DNA of 64,000 nucleotides from Hyphomonas adhaerens MHS-3 (GTDB lineage Bacteria; Pseudomonadota; Alphaproteobacteria; Caulobacterales; Hyphomonadaceae), in assembly GCF_000685235.1 (NCBI RefSeq), contig NZ_ARYH01000002.1:397941-461940 (forward strand), in the 5' to 3' direction. Position 1 is the first letter of the stretch. The number at the start of each line of letters is the position of its first letter. The notes beneath the pieces are model-generated. The model was given only the letters and a program-made list of their open reading frames with translations. It had not been told where the DNA came from and searched no databases. Of the stretch, positions 52,485 through 61,295 are shown one piece after another. The translations under genes were made by a program, and so were the position numbers.

Positions 52485-53461
52485 TAGAATTCCCTCCGAA
52501 CCAGGGAGACCAGAGAGACGACTCCGGTTTCGGCGCGCTGGTAGAGCGCCCTGTAATCAGTCACAAGACCGCCCGTTCCGACGCTGATATCTGCCGACAA
52601 ATAATTCGACACCAGCGAAATCGCCATTTCGTCACGGACGTCTGGCGCAATTTTCATAATTGCGTCCTGTTGCGTGAAGGTATCCTTGTTCAACCATCCT
52701 CCTGTCGGGCGGGAGTCAATTATGGCCCGCGCATCATCAAGAGACAGCTCACTGGAATACAGGGCAACTAGAAGAGGTGCCTGCCCCACGGTCAATGTAT
52801 TTATGTTGAGCACGGACTGTTCTTCCGCCGGACGAAGGCACACCAAGCTTTCGATTTGCGCCACGATCTCTGCATCATATCCGGCAATCGCTTTCAATTC
52901 GCTAATACTGCGCAATTTTGTATTGGCAGCACGATAGGGCTCTGCCTGAGACACATAGTATCCGTCTTCTGCGCCATAAGTGCGGGTTGAGCCATCTGCA
53001 TCGATCCAGTCGGCCAGCTTCTGTGCCAGGGACTCTGCTTCCGCATCGTCAAATCCGGCCGCGACGAGCATGTCATCGAAAGACTCGAGCGATGCATCGT
53101 TTACTTCACCATCACCGGCACTGTTGATCAGGGCATTCAGATTGAAGCAGTTGGACGCTTCATGCGCCTGCACCACAACCACGCCGTTTCCTGCCGGCAG
53201 GGTGGTTGGCTGAGCAAACAGCTCGGACTCGGCGTTCAAAGCCCCTTCATTCAAGGTCATTGCCTTGGTGAGATAAGTCCCCGCCGCCTGCGCCGCGCCG
53301 CGTGCCGTCCAGAAGGTTTCTGCGCGCGCCGAAGACGATTTGATGACCATCACCGACCGGGCAAGTGCATCGGTTGCGGCAACCGCCGCCACCGACATCA
53401 ACATGACAATCACCAGGACCGACAGGAGGCTCGCCCCCTGTTCCTTGTCAGCGGTTGGCAT
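52484..53461 (-). CDS. gspK: Type II secretion minor pseudopilin GspK
   Basis: The 325-aa protein starts at ATG 53461, overlapping the gspJ stop (TGATG). The prepilin leader is MPTADKEQG with cleavage before ASLLSVLVIVMLMSV. As usual for GspK, the conserved Glu at +5 is absent. The large insert domain contains acidic Ca-binding-like segments (ADWIDADGSTRTYGAEDGYY). It forms the tip of the pseudopilus with GspI and GspJ. Confidence 0.92.
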   Translation of the reverse strand: MPTADKEQGASLLSVLVIVMLMSVAAVAATDALARSVMVIKSSSARAETFWTARGAAQAAGTYLTKAMTLNEGALNAESELFAQPTTLPAGNGVVVVQAHEASNCFNLNALINSAGDGEVNDASLESFDDMLVAAGFDDAEAESLAQKLADWIDADGSTRTYGAEDGYYVSQAEPYRAANTKLRSISELKAIAGYDAEIVAQIESLVCLRPAEEQSVLNINTLTVGQAPLLVALYSSELSLDDARAIIDSRPTGGWLNKDTFTQQDAIMKIAPDVRDEMAISLVSNYLSADISVGTGGLVTDYRALYQRAETGVVSLVSLVRREF

Positions 53462-54027
53462 CACCCACCCCCTCCCACAACGAAGAGTTCGGTGAGCACA
53501 TCCCTGTCTGAGTATTCCAGTGTCAGTTCGACAGCTGCCGGCAGCTCCTTCGTGGCAGCTCCCCATTCAGGCAGCCACTCCCGGCCATCGAAATAGCGCG
53601 CCGTCATGCGCGACAGACCCGTGGCGAGCACACGGTCAACATGGGGGGTATCCGTTGCCGGATCTGGCCTGAGCCAGGCGCGCCGGGTCAATGTGCCATC
53701 CCGCAACTTGTATTCCACGGCCAGAAGCGAGGCGCGATTGTCGTCCGGAACCGGGTGGCTCCAGCCGTCGCGCACGAAGACAACAAACGGCTCCGACGTA
53801 TAATCCGGCCGCCCGGCATCACCGATCAGCATCCGGATATTTGCAAAATCGTCCCGCATGAGCGTGTGAGCGAGTTCAATACCACGGACGTTCTCCGTCG
53901 TTTTGCCAAGCCGGTCAGACGCTCTCACCGTCCCTATGAGTAATGTCGACCCCGCAACCGCGATCATCGAGGTCAGCGCCAGGGCGACCAGCATTTCTAT
54001 GAGTGTGAAACCTGCGTCGCGCTTCAT
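53461..54027 (-). CDS. gspJ: Type II secretion minor pseudopilin GspJ
   Basis: The 188-aa protein has the type IV prepilin leader MKRDAG|FTLIEMLVALAL with Glu at +5 of the mature protein. A beta-rich globular domain follows (YTSEPFVVFVRDGW, REWLPEWGAATKELPAAVELTLEY). Its ATG overlaps the gspI stop by 4 bp. It acts in the pseudopilus tip complex with GspI and GspK. Confidence 0.92.
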   Translation of the reverse strand: MKRDAGFTLIEMLVALALTSMIAVAGSTLLIGTVRASDRLGKTTENVRGIELAHTLMRDDFANIRMLIGDAGRPDYTSEPFVVFVRDGWSHPVPDDNRASLLAVEYKLRDGTLTRRAWLRPDPATDTPHVDRVLATGLSRMTARYFDGREWLPEWGAATKELPAAVELTLEYSDRDVLTELFVVGGGG

Positions 54028-54386
54028 GGCTTCACCTGAACCAGCGTTTCGCGCAGAGCCAGCTGCTGGCCGGTCGCTGCATCGGAGACTGTGACACGAA
54101 TTCCCGCGAGGCCGCTTTCATCCCTGATTTCAATCTCGCGCACCCAGTCGAATGCCTGCCCGCGCTGGACGCTCTCTCCCGAAGTGGAGCCGGCCCTGAG
54201 CGTGGCGGTGTCGGCGACGGCTTCGACCAGCCGGTTGTCCGCTTCAATCCGCGCAAGCGACAAACTGCGTGTATGCCCCGCATTGGCGGTCGTTTCGGTA
54301 ACCAGATGCGCAAGTCCGATGGCCGAGATGGAAAACACCACCAATGCCACGAGCACTTCCGCCAGAGTAAAGCCGCGATCCGTCAT
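54024..54386 (-). CDS. gspI: Type II secretion minor pseudopilin GspI
   Basis: The 120-aa protein has leader MTDRG|FTLAEVLVALVVFSI with Glu at +5 and a short globular domain. It overlaps gspH and gspJ by 4 bp each. GspI nucleates the pseudopilus tip. Length is normal for the subunit. Confidence 0.92.
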   Translation of the reverse strand: MTDRGFTLAEVLVALVVFSISAIGLAHLVTETTANAGHTRSLSLARIEADNRLVEAVADTATLRAGSTSGESVQRGQAFDWVREIEIRDESGLAGIRVTVSDAATGQQLALRETLVQVKP

Positions 54387-54820
54387 CCTGCCTGCCCTGG
54401 CAAGTCGAAGTCGCGTGTACGCACTCCTTTTGAAAAACGCACGTCCGGGCCCGATACAATGCCTGAAGCATCCAGAACAATTTGCGGGAGCGCCTCATCT
54501 GATTTCGGATCTGATTTTCCCAGCATACGGATGGTAACGCCATCTGACACACGCCGGCTCACATCGCTCACCGGCACCCACCGGCCATTGATCCGGGTGT
54601 AAACCGTGTATGCATTCTCTTCGATGCGGATGCCTTGCGCCTGCCCCCGGCTGATGGCCTGATCCAGCGAGCGGTTCATCACCTTTTCGAACTGGTCTGC
54701 TTCTGAATTCAACGCATCAGGCCGGGATGGCATCACCATCACCACCAGGGCGCTGGCGAGCGCCATGATGAACAGGGCGACCATGATCTCCACAAGAGAG
54801 AAGCCGCCATCCCGATGCAT
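54383..54820 (-). CDS. gspH: Type II secretion minor pseudopilin GspH
   Basis: I use ATG 54820 (145 aa); a TTG four codons earlier is possible. The leader is MHRDGG|FSLVEIMVALFIMAL with Glu at +5, then a beta-rich domain (GIRIEENAYTVYTRINGRWVPVSD). It connects the main pseudopilus body to the tip complex. It begins 20 bp after gspG. Confidence 0.9.
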   Translation of the reverse strand: MHRDGGFSLVEIMVALFIMALASALVVMVMPSRPDALNSEADQFEKVMNRSLDQAISRGQAQGIRIEENAYTVYTRINGRWVPVSDVSRRVSDGVTIRMLGKSDPKSDEALPQIVLDASGIVSGPDVRFSKGVRTRDFDLPGQAG

Positions 54821-54840
54821 GATGCTATCCAATGGCCAGC

Positions 54841-55284
54841 CTATTCCCAGTTGCCGATATCGTCAGCCGTCCCGGCCTTGCCGTCCGGGCCAGATGAATA
54901 AAGGTCGTATGCACCGCCCGAGCGGGCACCCGGCACATCATACCGGTAAGGATTTCCCCATGGGTCATCTCGCAGCCGTTTGACATAGCCGCCCGGCCGG
55001 TAGGTCGCGATGTCAGCGCCCGCCGGCGGCGTTTTCAACGCGGCAAGTCCGGCTTCGGCGCTCGGATAGGCGTACATGTCGAGGCTGTACATTTCGAGCG
55101 CGCTTTCGAATGCGGCGATATCGGCACGCACCTTGCCGACGCGGGACTGTTCCCCGACAGGCGCAACATTGATGATCACCAGGGTCGCAAGCAGGCCCAT
55201 GATGAAGATGACGACCATCAGCTCCACCAGGGAAAATCCGGCGTCCTTGCGGCGGGTTTTGACAATCTTCCTGACTGGCATCAT
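54841..55284 (-). CDS. gspG: Type II secretion major pseudopilin GspG
   Basis: The 147-aa protein starts at ATG 55284 (AGGAG 8 nt upstream). The leader is unusually long and basic (MMPVRKIVKTRRKDAG|FSLVELMVVIFIMGL), with cleavage after G16 and Glu at +5. The C-terminal half has the GspG signature GLAALKTPPAG…YVKRLRDDPWGNPYRYDVPG and a calcium-site loop SSGPDGKAGTADDIGNW. It polymerises into the pseudopilus that pushes substrates through GspD. Confidence 0.96.
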   Translation of the reverse strand: MMPVRKIVKTRRKDAGFSLVELMVVIFIMGLLATLVIINVAPVGEQSRVGKVRADIAAFESALEMYSLDMYAYPSAEAGLAALKTPPAGADIATYRPGGYVKRLRDDPWGNPYRYDVPGARSGGAYDLYSSGPDGKAGTADDIGNWE

Positions 55285-55295
55285 GACTTTGTCTC

Positions 55296-56504
55296 CTATG
55301 ACATGGCGAGCGTGTTGAGTTGGAGGATCGGCAGCATGATCGACATGACGATCAGGCCGACGATTCCGCCCATCAGCACGATTATAAGCGGCTCGGCGAG
55401 CGCCAGAAGCGCCGCTGAGCCCGTTTCGAACTCTGTATCGAGAAAATCTGCCGCCCGGTTCATCATTCCGGACACGTCACGGCCAACTTCGCCGCTCGTG
55501 ACCATGTGAACCATCATCGGGGGAAAGACGCCTGTGGCGGCCAAGGCGCCTGACAGGGAGCCCCCTTCCCGAACGCGTTCGGCGATGAAGTCGGTCGCAT
55601 CGGCGATGACCGTATTATTGGCCGCGCCCTTTGCCCCCTCGAGCGCTTCGAGGACCGTCGCCCCGGAGGCAGACAAGGTCGCAAAAACGCGGGCAAAACG
55701 TGCGGCAGCGACGATGCGCGTCTGGGGTCCGATCAACGGCAACCGCAACACGAACCGGTCCAGACTGCGGCGTATGGCCGGTTGGCGCAAAAGGCGGACA
55801 CCAAGGAAGATCAGGGCGGCAAGGACAAGTACGATGAGAATACCGTACTCCCGCACGCCATTGGACAGGCCAATCACGATCCGCGTGAGCAGCGGCAACT
55901 GGGCGTCAAACAGGTCAAACTGTTCCACAAGACGGGGCACGACGACGACCATAAGCGCGATCACCATTCCCATCGCCATGACGGTCAGAAGTGCCGGATA
56001 GATCAGCGCCGCCCGGACTTTCTGACGTAGCTGGTAGCTTCGCTCCAGATAGGTTGCGAGGCGCTCCATAATGTCACCCAGCTTGCCGGACATCTCGCCT
56101 GCCGCCGTCACGGCGCGCACAAGTGGCGGGAACGCATCCGGCGCCAATGCCATCGCGTCAGACAGGCGGGCGCCTTCAACAACATCTGCCCGAACCGTGT
56201 GAACAGCTTTTTGTACACTCACCGGATTTTCGTTTCCTGCGCAGGCACCGAGCGCTTGCTCCACAGCCAGACCGGACTTGAGCAGCACGGACAATTGCCG
56301 GACGAGAAGCACACGTTGCTTGTCGCTCAGCCGGCCGCGGCGAATCGTGACTTTCGACTGCTTTTCTGTGACCGGGTCGACATTCAGGACCATCAGGTCC
56401 CGCAGGCGAAGTTCCTTACGGGCCGAACGCGCGCTGTCTGCCGAGATAATGCCTGAACGGCGCTTGCCGTCGGCATCAAGGGCAACATATTCGAAAGCGG
56501 CCAT
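55296..56504 (-). CDS. gspF: Type II secretion inner-membrane protein GspF
   Basis: The 402-aa protein has the duplicated T2SSF domain. Cytoplasmic halves lie at about residues 70–165 (LLVRQLSVLLKSGLAVEQAL) and 270–370 (RFARVFATLSASGATVLEAL). Three membrane segments are near 170–190, 215–245 and 375–395. It forms the platform that couples GspE to pseudopilus assembly. It overlaps gspE by one base (TAATG). Confidence 0.95.
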   Translation of the reverse strand: MAAFEYVALDADGKRRSGIISADSARSARKELRLRDLMVLNVDPVTEKQSKVTIRRGRLSDKQRVLLVRQLSVLLKSGLAVEQALGACAGNENPVSVQKAVHTVRADVVEGARLSDAMALAPDAFPPLVRAVTAAGEMSGKLGDIMERLATYLERSYQLRQKVRAALIYPALLTVMAMGMVIALMVVVVPRLVEQFDLFDAQLPLLTRIVIGLSNGVREYGILIVLVLAALIFLGVRLLRQPAIRRSLDRFVLRLPLIGPQTRIVAAARFARVFATLSASGATVLEALEGAKGAANNTVIADATDFIAERVREGGSLSGALAATGVFPPMMVHMVTSGEVGRDVSGMMNRAADFLDTEFETGSAALLALAEPLIIVLMGGIVGLIVMSIMLPILQLNTLAMS

Positions 56505-57991
56505 TACTGGCCTCCCTTGCGGCAGGCGCGCAGGACTTCCGCAACACTGGTCTCTCCGGAGATCACATAACGGCGGGCATTATCGAGAAGGCGATCATGG
56601 CGGGCGAATGCCGCCTGGTCGATCGCATCTTCAGACGCGCCTTCGCCCAACATGTTCCGGATCGCGCGATCCGCAACCAGAAGCTCATAAACGCCAAGTC
56701 TGCCGGTGAACCCGGTTTGCGCGCAAGAAATACAGCCTTGCGGATCATAGACCGTCAATTCGGTGTCCCCCGGAAGACCGAGGGCATCGCACTCCGCATG
56801 CGTTGCAGTCCGCGATGTCTTGCAAACCGGACAAAGCTTGCGCACGAGCCGCTGGGCCATAATGGCGCGCAGTGTTGAAGACAGAAGGTAATCTTCAACG
56901 CCCATATCACGAAGACGCGTGATCGCACCGGACGCGGAGTTGGTGTGAAGGGTGGAGAGTGCCAACCGTCCGGTCGACGCGAACTCGAAGGTCACTTCGG
57001 CCGTTTCAGAATCGCGGATCTCGCCAACCATCACCACATTGGGGTCTTGCCGCAGGATGGAGCGCAGCGTGGCGGCAAAGTTCAGGCCGACCTTGTGGTC
57101 CATCTGGGTCTGGCTGATGCCTGGCAGGCCGTATTCGACCGGGTCTTCCAAAGTCATGATATTGTCACGGCCCGTATTGAGCCGCGACAGGGCAGAATAG
57201 AGTGTCGTGGTCTTGCCGGACCCGACCGGCCCGGTCACAAGGATCACACCATTGGGCTGGCTAAGCGTTTCAGCAAATCGCTGATACGTGTCCTCGTCCA
57301 TACCGAGATCGGTCAAATTCAGCAGAGCATTCTTTGTATCCAGCAATCGAAGGACAACGCGCTCGCCGTAACGGGTCGGCAATGTCGCAACCCGCACATC
57401 GATGGATTTTCCACCGGCCGACAGGGAAATCCGGCCATCTTGCGGGAGGCGCTTCTCTGCAATGTCGAGCCGCGACATGACCTTGATACGGGAGACGATC
57501 GGCGCGGCCAGTTTCCGCGGAGGCGTTAAAACCTCCACAAGATCCCCATCAATCCGATAACGGATGGACAGCGTCTCTTCGAACGGGTCGATATGAATAT
57601 CGGAGGCACGCTGTTTCATTGCCTCATGGATCAGGCCGTTGATCAACCGGATGACCGGCGCATCATCCTGGCCATCCAGCAAATCTGCCGCCTTGGGCAG
57701 ATCGTCGATCAGGCTTTCCAGTCCGCCACGGGCATCCACCGCGGCGTCGACGCTGTCCCCGGCCAATGCATCAGCCGTAAAGACGTCCGCCAGCGTGCGC
57801 TCATAGGTATCGCGATCAAGCGGCTCAAGCTCGAAGCTTGAGCCCAGGGCGCGCCGCGCTTCAAGAAGCACCAACGGGTCAGCGCCCGCCCGCATGCCGA
57901 GCGTCAACACATCCCGTCCAGGCAAGACAACAACCCCCTTGTCCTTCGCGAAGGCATAAGTGAATTGCTGGATGGCAGGCGCAGTGGTCAT
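56504..57991 (-). CDS. gspE: Type II secretion ATPase GspE
   Basis: I start at ATG 57991 (495 aa), overlapping the gspD stop by 4 bp. Walker A is GPVGSGKT (254–261). The Asp box IMTLEDPVEY, Walker B VMVGEIRDSETA and His box LSTLHTNSA follow. The tetracysteine zinc motif is CPVC…CISC near residue 400–430. It powers pseudopilus extension in the cytoplasm. The N-terminal GspL-binding domain is short but present. Confidence 0.96.
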   Translation of the reverse strand: MTTAPAIQQFTYAFAKDKGVVVLPGRDVLTLGMRAGADPLVLLEARRALGSSFELEPLDRDTYERTLADVFTADALAGDSVDAAVDARGGLESLIDDLPKAADLLDGQDDAPVIRLINGLIHEAMKQRASDIHIDPFEETLSIRYRIDGDLVEVLTPPRKLAAPIVSRIKVMSRLDIAEKRLPQDGRISLSAGGKSIDVRVATLPTRYGERVVLRLLDTKNALLNLTDLGMDEDTYQRFAETLSQPNGVILVTGPVGSGKTTTLYSALSRLNTGRDNIMTLEDPVEYGLPGISQTQMDHKVGLNFAATLRSILRQDPNVVMVGEIRDSETAEVTFEFASTGRLALSTLHTNSASGAITRLRDMGVEDYLLSSTLRAIMAQRLVRKLCPVCKTSRTATHAECDALGLPGDTELTVYDPQGCISCAQTGFTGRLGVYELLVADRAIRNMLGEGASEDAIDQAAFARHDRLLDNARRYVISGETSVAEVLRACRKGGQ

Positions 57992-59940
57992 TGCGGAGGC
58001 GGGCTCCCCAGAACCTGATTGACGAAGCGGTCGAGAGACTCCCCGCTGTCGCCCTCTCCGGTCCACAATTCCTGCGCACGCAGGTAACGATAGGAACGCG
58101 ACGTCGCAGCGCGCGCATCGTCACGATTGCGGACGATTGTCGGGCGGATGAAGACCATGAGATTGGTACGGCCAAGCCCCTTCCCCTCGGAACGGAACAG
58201 CCGCCCGGCCACGGGAATATCCCCCAGCACGGGCACTTTCTCGTTCGTGACGCTTTCTGTTTGCTCAACCAGGCCGCCCAGAACGATTATCTCGCCATTG
58301 TCGGCGATGACGCTCGTACTGATCTTGCGTGTATTGAAGATGAGATCCGTGCTGGACCCGGTCGTGATCGCCTGCGCGATGTTGGAAACTTCCTGCGTGA
58401 TATCAAGACGGATTGTATCGTCGTTTGAAATCCGGGGCGTCACATCCAGGCCGACACCGACATCCCTGCGCTCAACCGTACGGAACGGATTTGTGTTGGC
58501 ATTTCCCAGAACCTCTCCCGTCGCGACAGGCACTTCCTGACCGACGAGAAGAGACGACGTTCCATTGTCGAGCGTCATGTTGAAAGGCTTGGACAGGATG
58601 CGGGATTGCGTGTCGTTCTCCACGGCCGTCAGGATTGCCCCGAACAATGTGTCTCCGTCCTGTCCCCCAACGCCTATGCTGAGACCTGACAGTCCGAGCA
58701 GAGAATTGACGGCCGCTTCGGCAAAGGGATTGGTTTCGGCGGTGCCTGTATTGAATGGCGTGTTGGAGCTGAGCGCCCCCGCGAGCGCCAGCATGCTGGG
58801 GGCAGACCGCGAATAATTTGTCGAGACGAACGGCACGGTCGAGTCATTCGTACCCGACACGAGGAACTGCAACCCGAGTTCCCGCGCCGTATCATCTGAC
58901 ATCTCCACGATAATCGCCTCAACCAGAACCTGAGACCGGCGCCGGTCAAGATCGGTCACAATCCGTTCGAGGGCACTCAGGGTTTCCGGGGGTGCACTGA
59001 TGACCAGGGAGTTGGTCGACTCGTGATGCGCAATTGTCGTCGACGCGTCCGGTTCGCCACCAGCAGCGCGGCGGGCATCCATCGCGCCGGCCATCTGCTG
59101 GAGCACTGGCACGAGGTCCACTGCGTTTGCATTGTTCAATGGAATGACCCGGAGCGTGTCTTCTGTCCGGTCATGCGAGTCGAGTTCCCGGCTGACTTCA
59201 ATCGCACGCTTTACGAGAGCCTCATCGCCTTTCAGGACGATGGCATTGCCTGTATCAGACGCGACGGCCTGGAAATCCACGGAATAGGAATTCTCACCCG
59301 GCGGCACTGAGAGGCTCGTCAGGATGGTCGCCATTTCCCGTGCCGGTATATTCTTCAGGCTGATCGTTTGGGTAACCGAAGGATCCGAGTCAATTTGCTC
59401 CAACATGGTTCGCAGGCGCGGCAGGTTCGACGCATAGTCGACGACGACCAGCGTGTTCGAGGCATTGTTGGCGACGACCTGGCCCTGCTCGGCGATCAGT
59501 GGCTTGATGACCGCGGCAACGTCGCGCGCCGAGGAGTGCTTCAACGCAAAGATCTCGGTTGTGAATGTATTGGCGTCGCTTGCCGAAGTGCTGGCGTCCG
59601 ATACGGCCTGGCGCTCCGGAACGATCCGATACGTCGATCGACCGGCTGGAACGGCTGTGAACCCATGAACCCGCAAGGCTGAAAGGAAGACATCGAACAC
59701 CTGATCGCGCGTCAGAGGTGTGGACGAGGACACAGTCACGCGCTTGGTACGGGCATCGGGATGAACGATGAACGTGTAGCCGGTGACAGTCGAAACATCC
59801 GCGATCAGCGCAGACAGTTCGACATCGTCAAAATTCATGATGTGGCGCGATGGTTCCGGACCGCTTTCGCCAGCCAGGGCAAATGCATTTGGCGCAGTCG
59901 CGGCCAGTAGCGCGGCAGAGAGGACGGATTTGAGTTTCAT
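57988..59940 (-). CDS. gspD: Type II secretion outer-membrane secretin GspD
   Basis: The 650-aa protein has a signal peptide (cleavage after AFA, about residue 21) and the N0 domain (MNFDDVELSALIADVSTVTGYTFIVHPDA). N1–N3 repeats follow (EIFALKHSSARDVAAVIKPL, TLRVIPLNNANAVDLVPVLQQM). The secretin core has LVGQEVPVATGEV, and the C-terminal GLVEQTESVTNEKVPVLGDIPVAGRLFRS signature is present. It makes the multimeric outer-membrane channel. A tail of about 50 residues after the core could be the pilotin-binding S region. It begins 3 bp after gspC. Confidence 0.96.
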   Translation of the reverse strand: MKLKSVLSAALLAATAPNAFALAGESGPEPSRHIMNFDDVELSALIADVSTVTGYTFIVHPDARTKRVTVSSSTPLTRDQVFDVFLSALRVHGFTAVPAGRSTYRIVPERQAVSDASTSASDANTFTTEIFALKHSSARDVAAVIKPLIAEQGQVVANNASNTLVVVDYASNLPRLRTMLEQIDSDPSVTQTISLKNIPAREMATILTSLSVPPGENSYSVDFQAVASDTGNAIVLKGDEALVKRAIEVSRELDSHDRTEDTLRVIPLNNANAVDLVPVLQQMAGAMDARRAAGGEPDASTTIAHHESTNSLVISAPPETLSALERIVTDLDRRRSQVLVEAIIVEMSDDTARELGLQFLVSGTNDSTVPFVSTNYSRSAPSMLALAGALSSNTPFNTGTAETNPFAEAAVNSLLGLSGLSIGVGGQDGDTLFGAILTAVENDTQSRILSKPFNMTLDNGTSSLLVGQEVPVATGEVLGNANTNPFRTVERRDVGVGLDVTPRISNDDTIRLDITQEVSNIAQAITTGSSTDLIFNTRKISTSVIADNGEIIVLGGLVEQTESVTNEKVPVLGDIPVAGRLFRSEGKGLGRTNLMVFIRPTIVRNRDDARAATSRSYRYLRAQELWTGEGDSGESLDRFVNQVLGSPPPQ

Positions 59941-59943
59941 GAG

Positions 59944-60864
59944 CTACGGATTCTCCGGCAGCGTGAATATCTGATCGACCTGGCGGCCATCGCGATCAAT
60001 TCTGAGGCGGACTTTGCGGGATGAAGACAATTTCATTGCGAGTTCACCCGGTCCGGCCGAACCGATTGAAACCCCATCAACGGACAGGATGATGTCGCCG
60101 GGCTTCAATCCGGAACGCTCAAGAAGCGCCGCATTGCCCCGGCTGCTGATCTGATAACCGACAAAATCCTGTCCCCGATGGACAGGATCAATCACGAGAT
60201 TGGCGAGAAAGTCTGTGGCCGTCGTGCTGATCAGGTCATCGCTGCTGGCAGAACGTGTGCCTGAGACTTTCGTCCCGGCGTCCTCGGGCGAAGACAGAAC
60301 GGACAGCCTGTCTGCGCCGCTCGACATCAGCAGGGCCTCGATCTGGCCGTCCTTGCGCAAAGTCACGCGATCCCCATAAACCCGGTCCAGCACAACCCCA
60401 TCCAGAATGGTTTCGCCAGGCGCAAACGTGTTCAGCCGGTTATTCGGCATCACGATCATCGCAACACCTGTGCCATCTGCAGACGCGCGGACGCCCTTCA
60501 GAACGAGATTGAGCTTCGTTTCAGGGGCTTCCTGTGCCAGATCGGCCACCTCGCCTGCCCGATTAAAGGGATCGAGGGTCGTCAGGAGGGACATGTCACC
60601 CGTCAGGACCGGTGACGTGCCGCCTGGAGATTGACGAAAAACCTCCCCCATCGGCTGCACGCCCATGACAGCGCCGCCTGGTTCGATGGCGATCCAGGCC
60701 AGGCGAGCCAGCAGGAGGGCGATCACGGCCACCAGACAGATTTCTGCGACGCGAATAAGCGGGCCGGCACTGCGCAGAAGCAGACGCCCGAAATCGGCCA
60801 CAGACAATCCTGTCCGATCACCAAAACCAGCAATCTCACTCAACTTCCACGTCCTTTCGCCCAT
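59944..60864 (-). CDS. gspC: Type II secretion protein GspC with PDZ domain
   Basis: The 306-aa protein has one N-terminal membrane helix (VAEICLVAVIALLLARLAWIAI, about residues 39–60). A homology-region domain is at about 95–190 (LNLVLKGVRASADGTGVAMI, then EGETILDGVVLDRVYGDRVTLRKDGQIEAL-like text). A C-terminal PDZ domain is at about 225–300 (GFQISSRG-like GYQISSRGNAALLERSGLKPGDIILSVDG). It bridges the inner-membrane platform to GspD. It is the first gene of the operon running to 49710. Confidence 0.93.
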   Translation of the reverse strand: MGERTWKLSEIAGFGDRTGLSVADFGRLLLRSAGPLIRVAEICLVAVIALLLARLAWIAIEPGGAVMGVQPMGEVFRQSPGGTSPVLTGDMSLLTTLDPFNRAGEVADLAQEAPETKLNLVLKGVRASADGTGVAMIVMPNNRLNTFAPGETILDGVVLDRVYGDRVTLRKDGQIEALLMSSGADRLSVLSSPEDAGTKVSGTRSASSDDLISTTATDFLANLVIDPVHRGQDFVGYQISSRGNAALLERSGLKPGDIILSVDGVSIGSAGPGELAMKLSSSRKVRLRIDRDGRQVDQIFTLPENP

Positions 60865-60912
60865 AATCCGCCTGAGTGTGAGTTAGCCACACCGAGCAGA
60901 CCAGGAACCTGC

Positions 60913-60986
60913 ATTCTACAGGCTTCACTACCAAGATGAACGTCCTGACTCCCATAACGGGACTTCTGCACAACTCTCAGGAGAGT
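60913..60986 (-). promoter_or_regulatory. gspC: Candidate promoter and operator of the gspC operon
   Basis: TAGAAT (60918–60913) matches 5/6 of a −10 box, but its −35 region is poor (GTTCAT at 17 bp), suggesting an activator. The repeat ACTCTC-N2-GAGAGT (60973–60986) lies 55 bp further upstream, a plausible activator site. Confidence 0.3.
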
Positions 60987-61250
60987 CATTCGACATCTTT
61001 GGCAGAAAACCGATGCAATGCGCCGGGTGTATCCCAAACGCAAACTCTCACTGCATACTTCTTGCCACCTGGTATCGATGGCGGTGGATCGTCTGACATT
61101 CTCACGTCTGCGATGCACCGGACGGAGTTGAGACCAAGCCAGTTGCCGAAGGACCGCCTTCAGGCCGTTCGTTTACATGAGATATTTCGTACTTTTGTGA
61201 CGCAAGTTACAGATATTTATGAGAAACCTGCTGTTTTCTCAGTTAACTGG

Positions 61251-61288
61251 AAAATTCTGCCGCCGCGGCTCGGGATCACCGCGGCGGC
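61251..61288 (-). terminator. Terminator of the TonB-dependent receptor gene
   Basis: On the minus strand, GCCGCCGCGG (61288–61279), a 10-nt loop and CCGCGGCGGC (61268–61259) form a 10-bp GC stem; AGAATTTT follows. The T-run is interrupted, so efficiency may be moderate. Confidence 0.7.
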
Positions 61289-61295
61289 AAAGGGA

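Larger units (their letters stand above)
60865..61295. other. 431-bp gene-free stretch between the T2SS operon and the TonB receptor
   Basis: I see no convincing coding frame. Contents are a −10-like TAGAAT for gspC (60918–60913, minus strand, about 48 nt before the ATG) and a perfect repeat ACTCTC-AG-GAGAGT (60973–60986). There is also a CRP-like TGTGA-N6-TTACA (61196–61211), a palindrome CAGTTAACTG (61240–61249) and the receptor's terminator (61251–61288). The middle (about 61000–61190) shows nothing that I can name. Confidence 0.45.
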
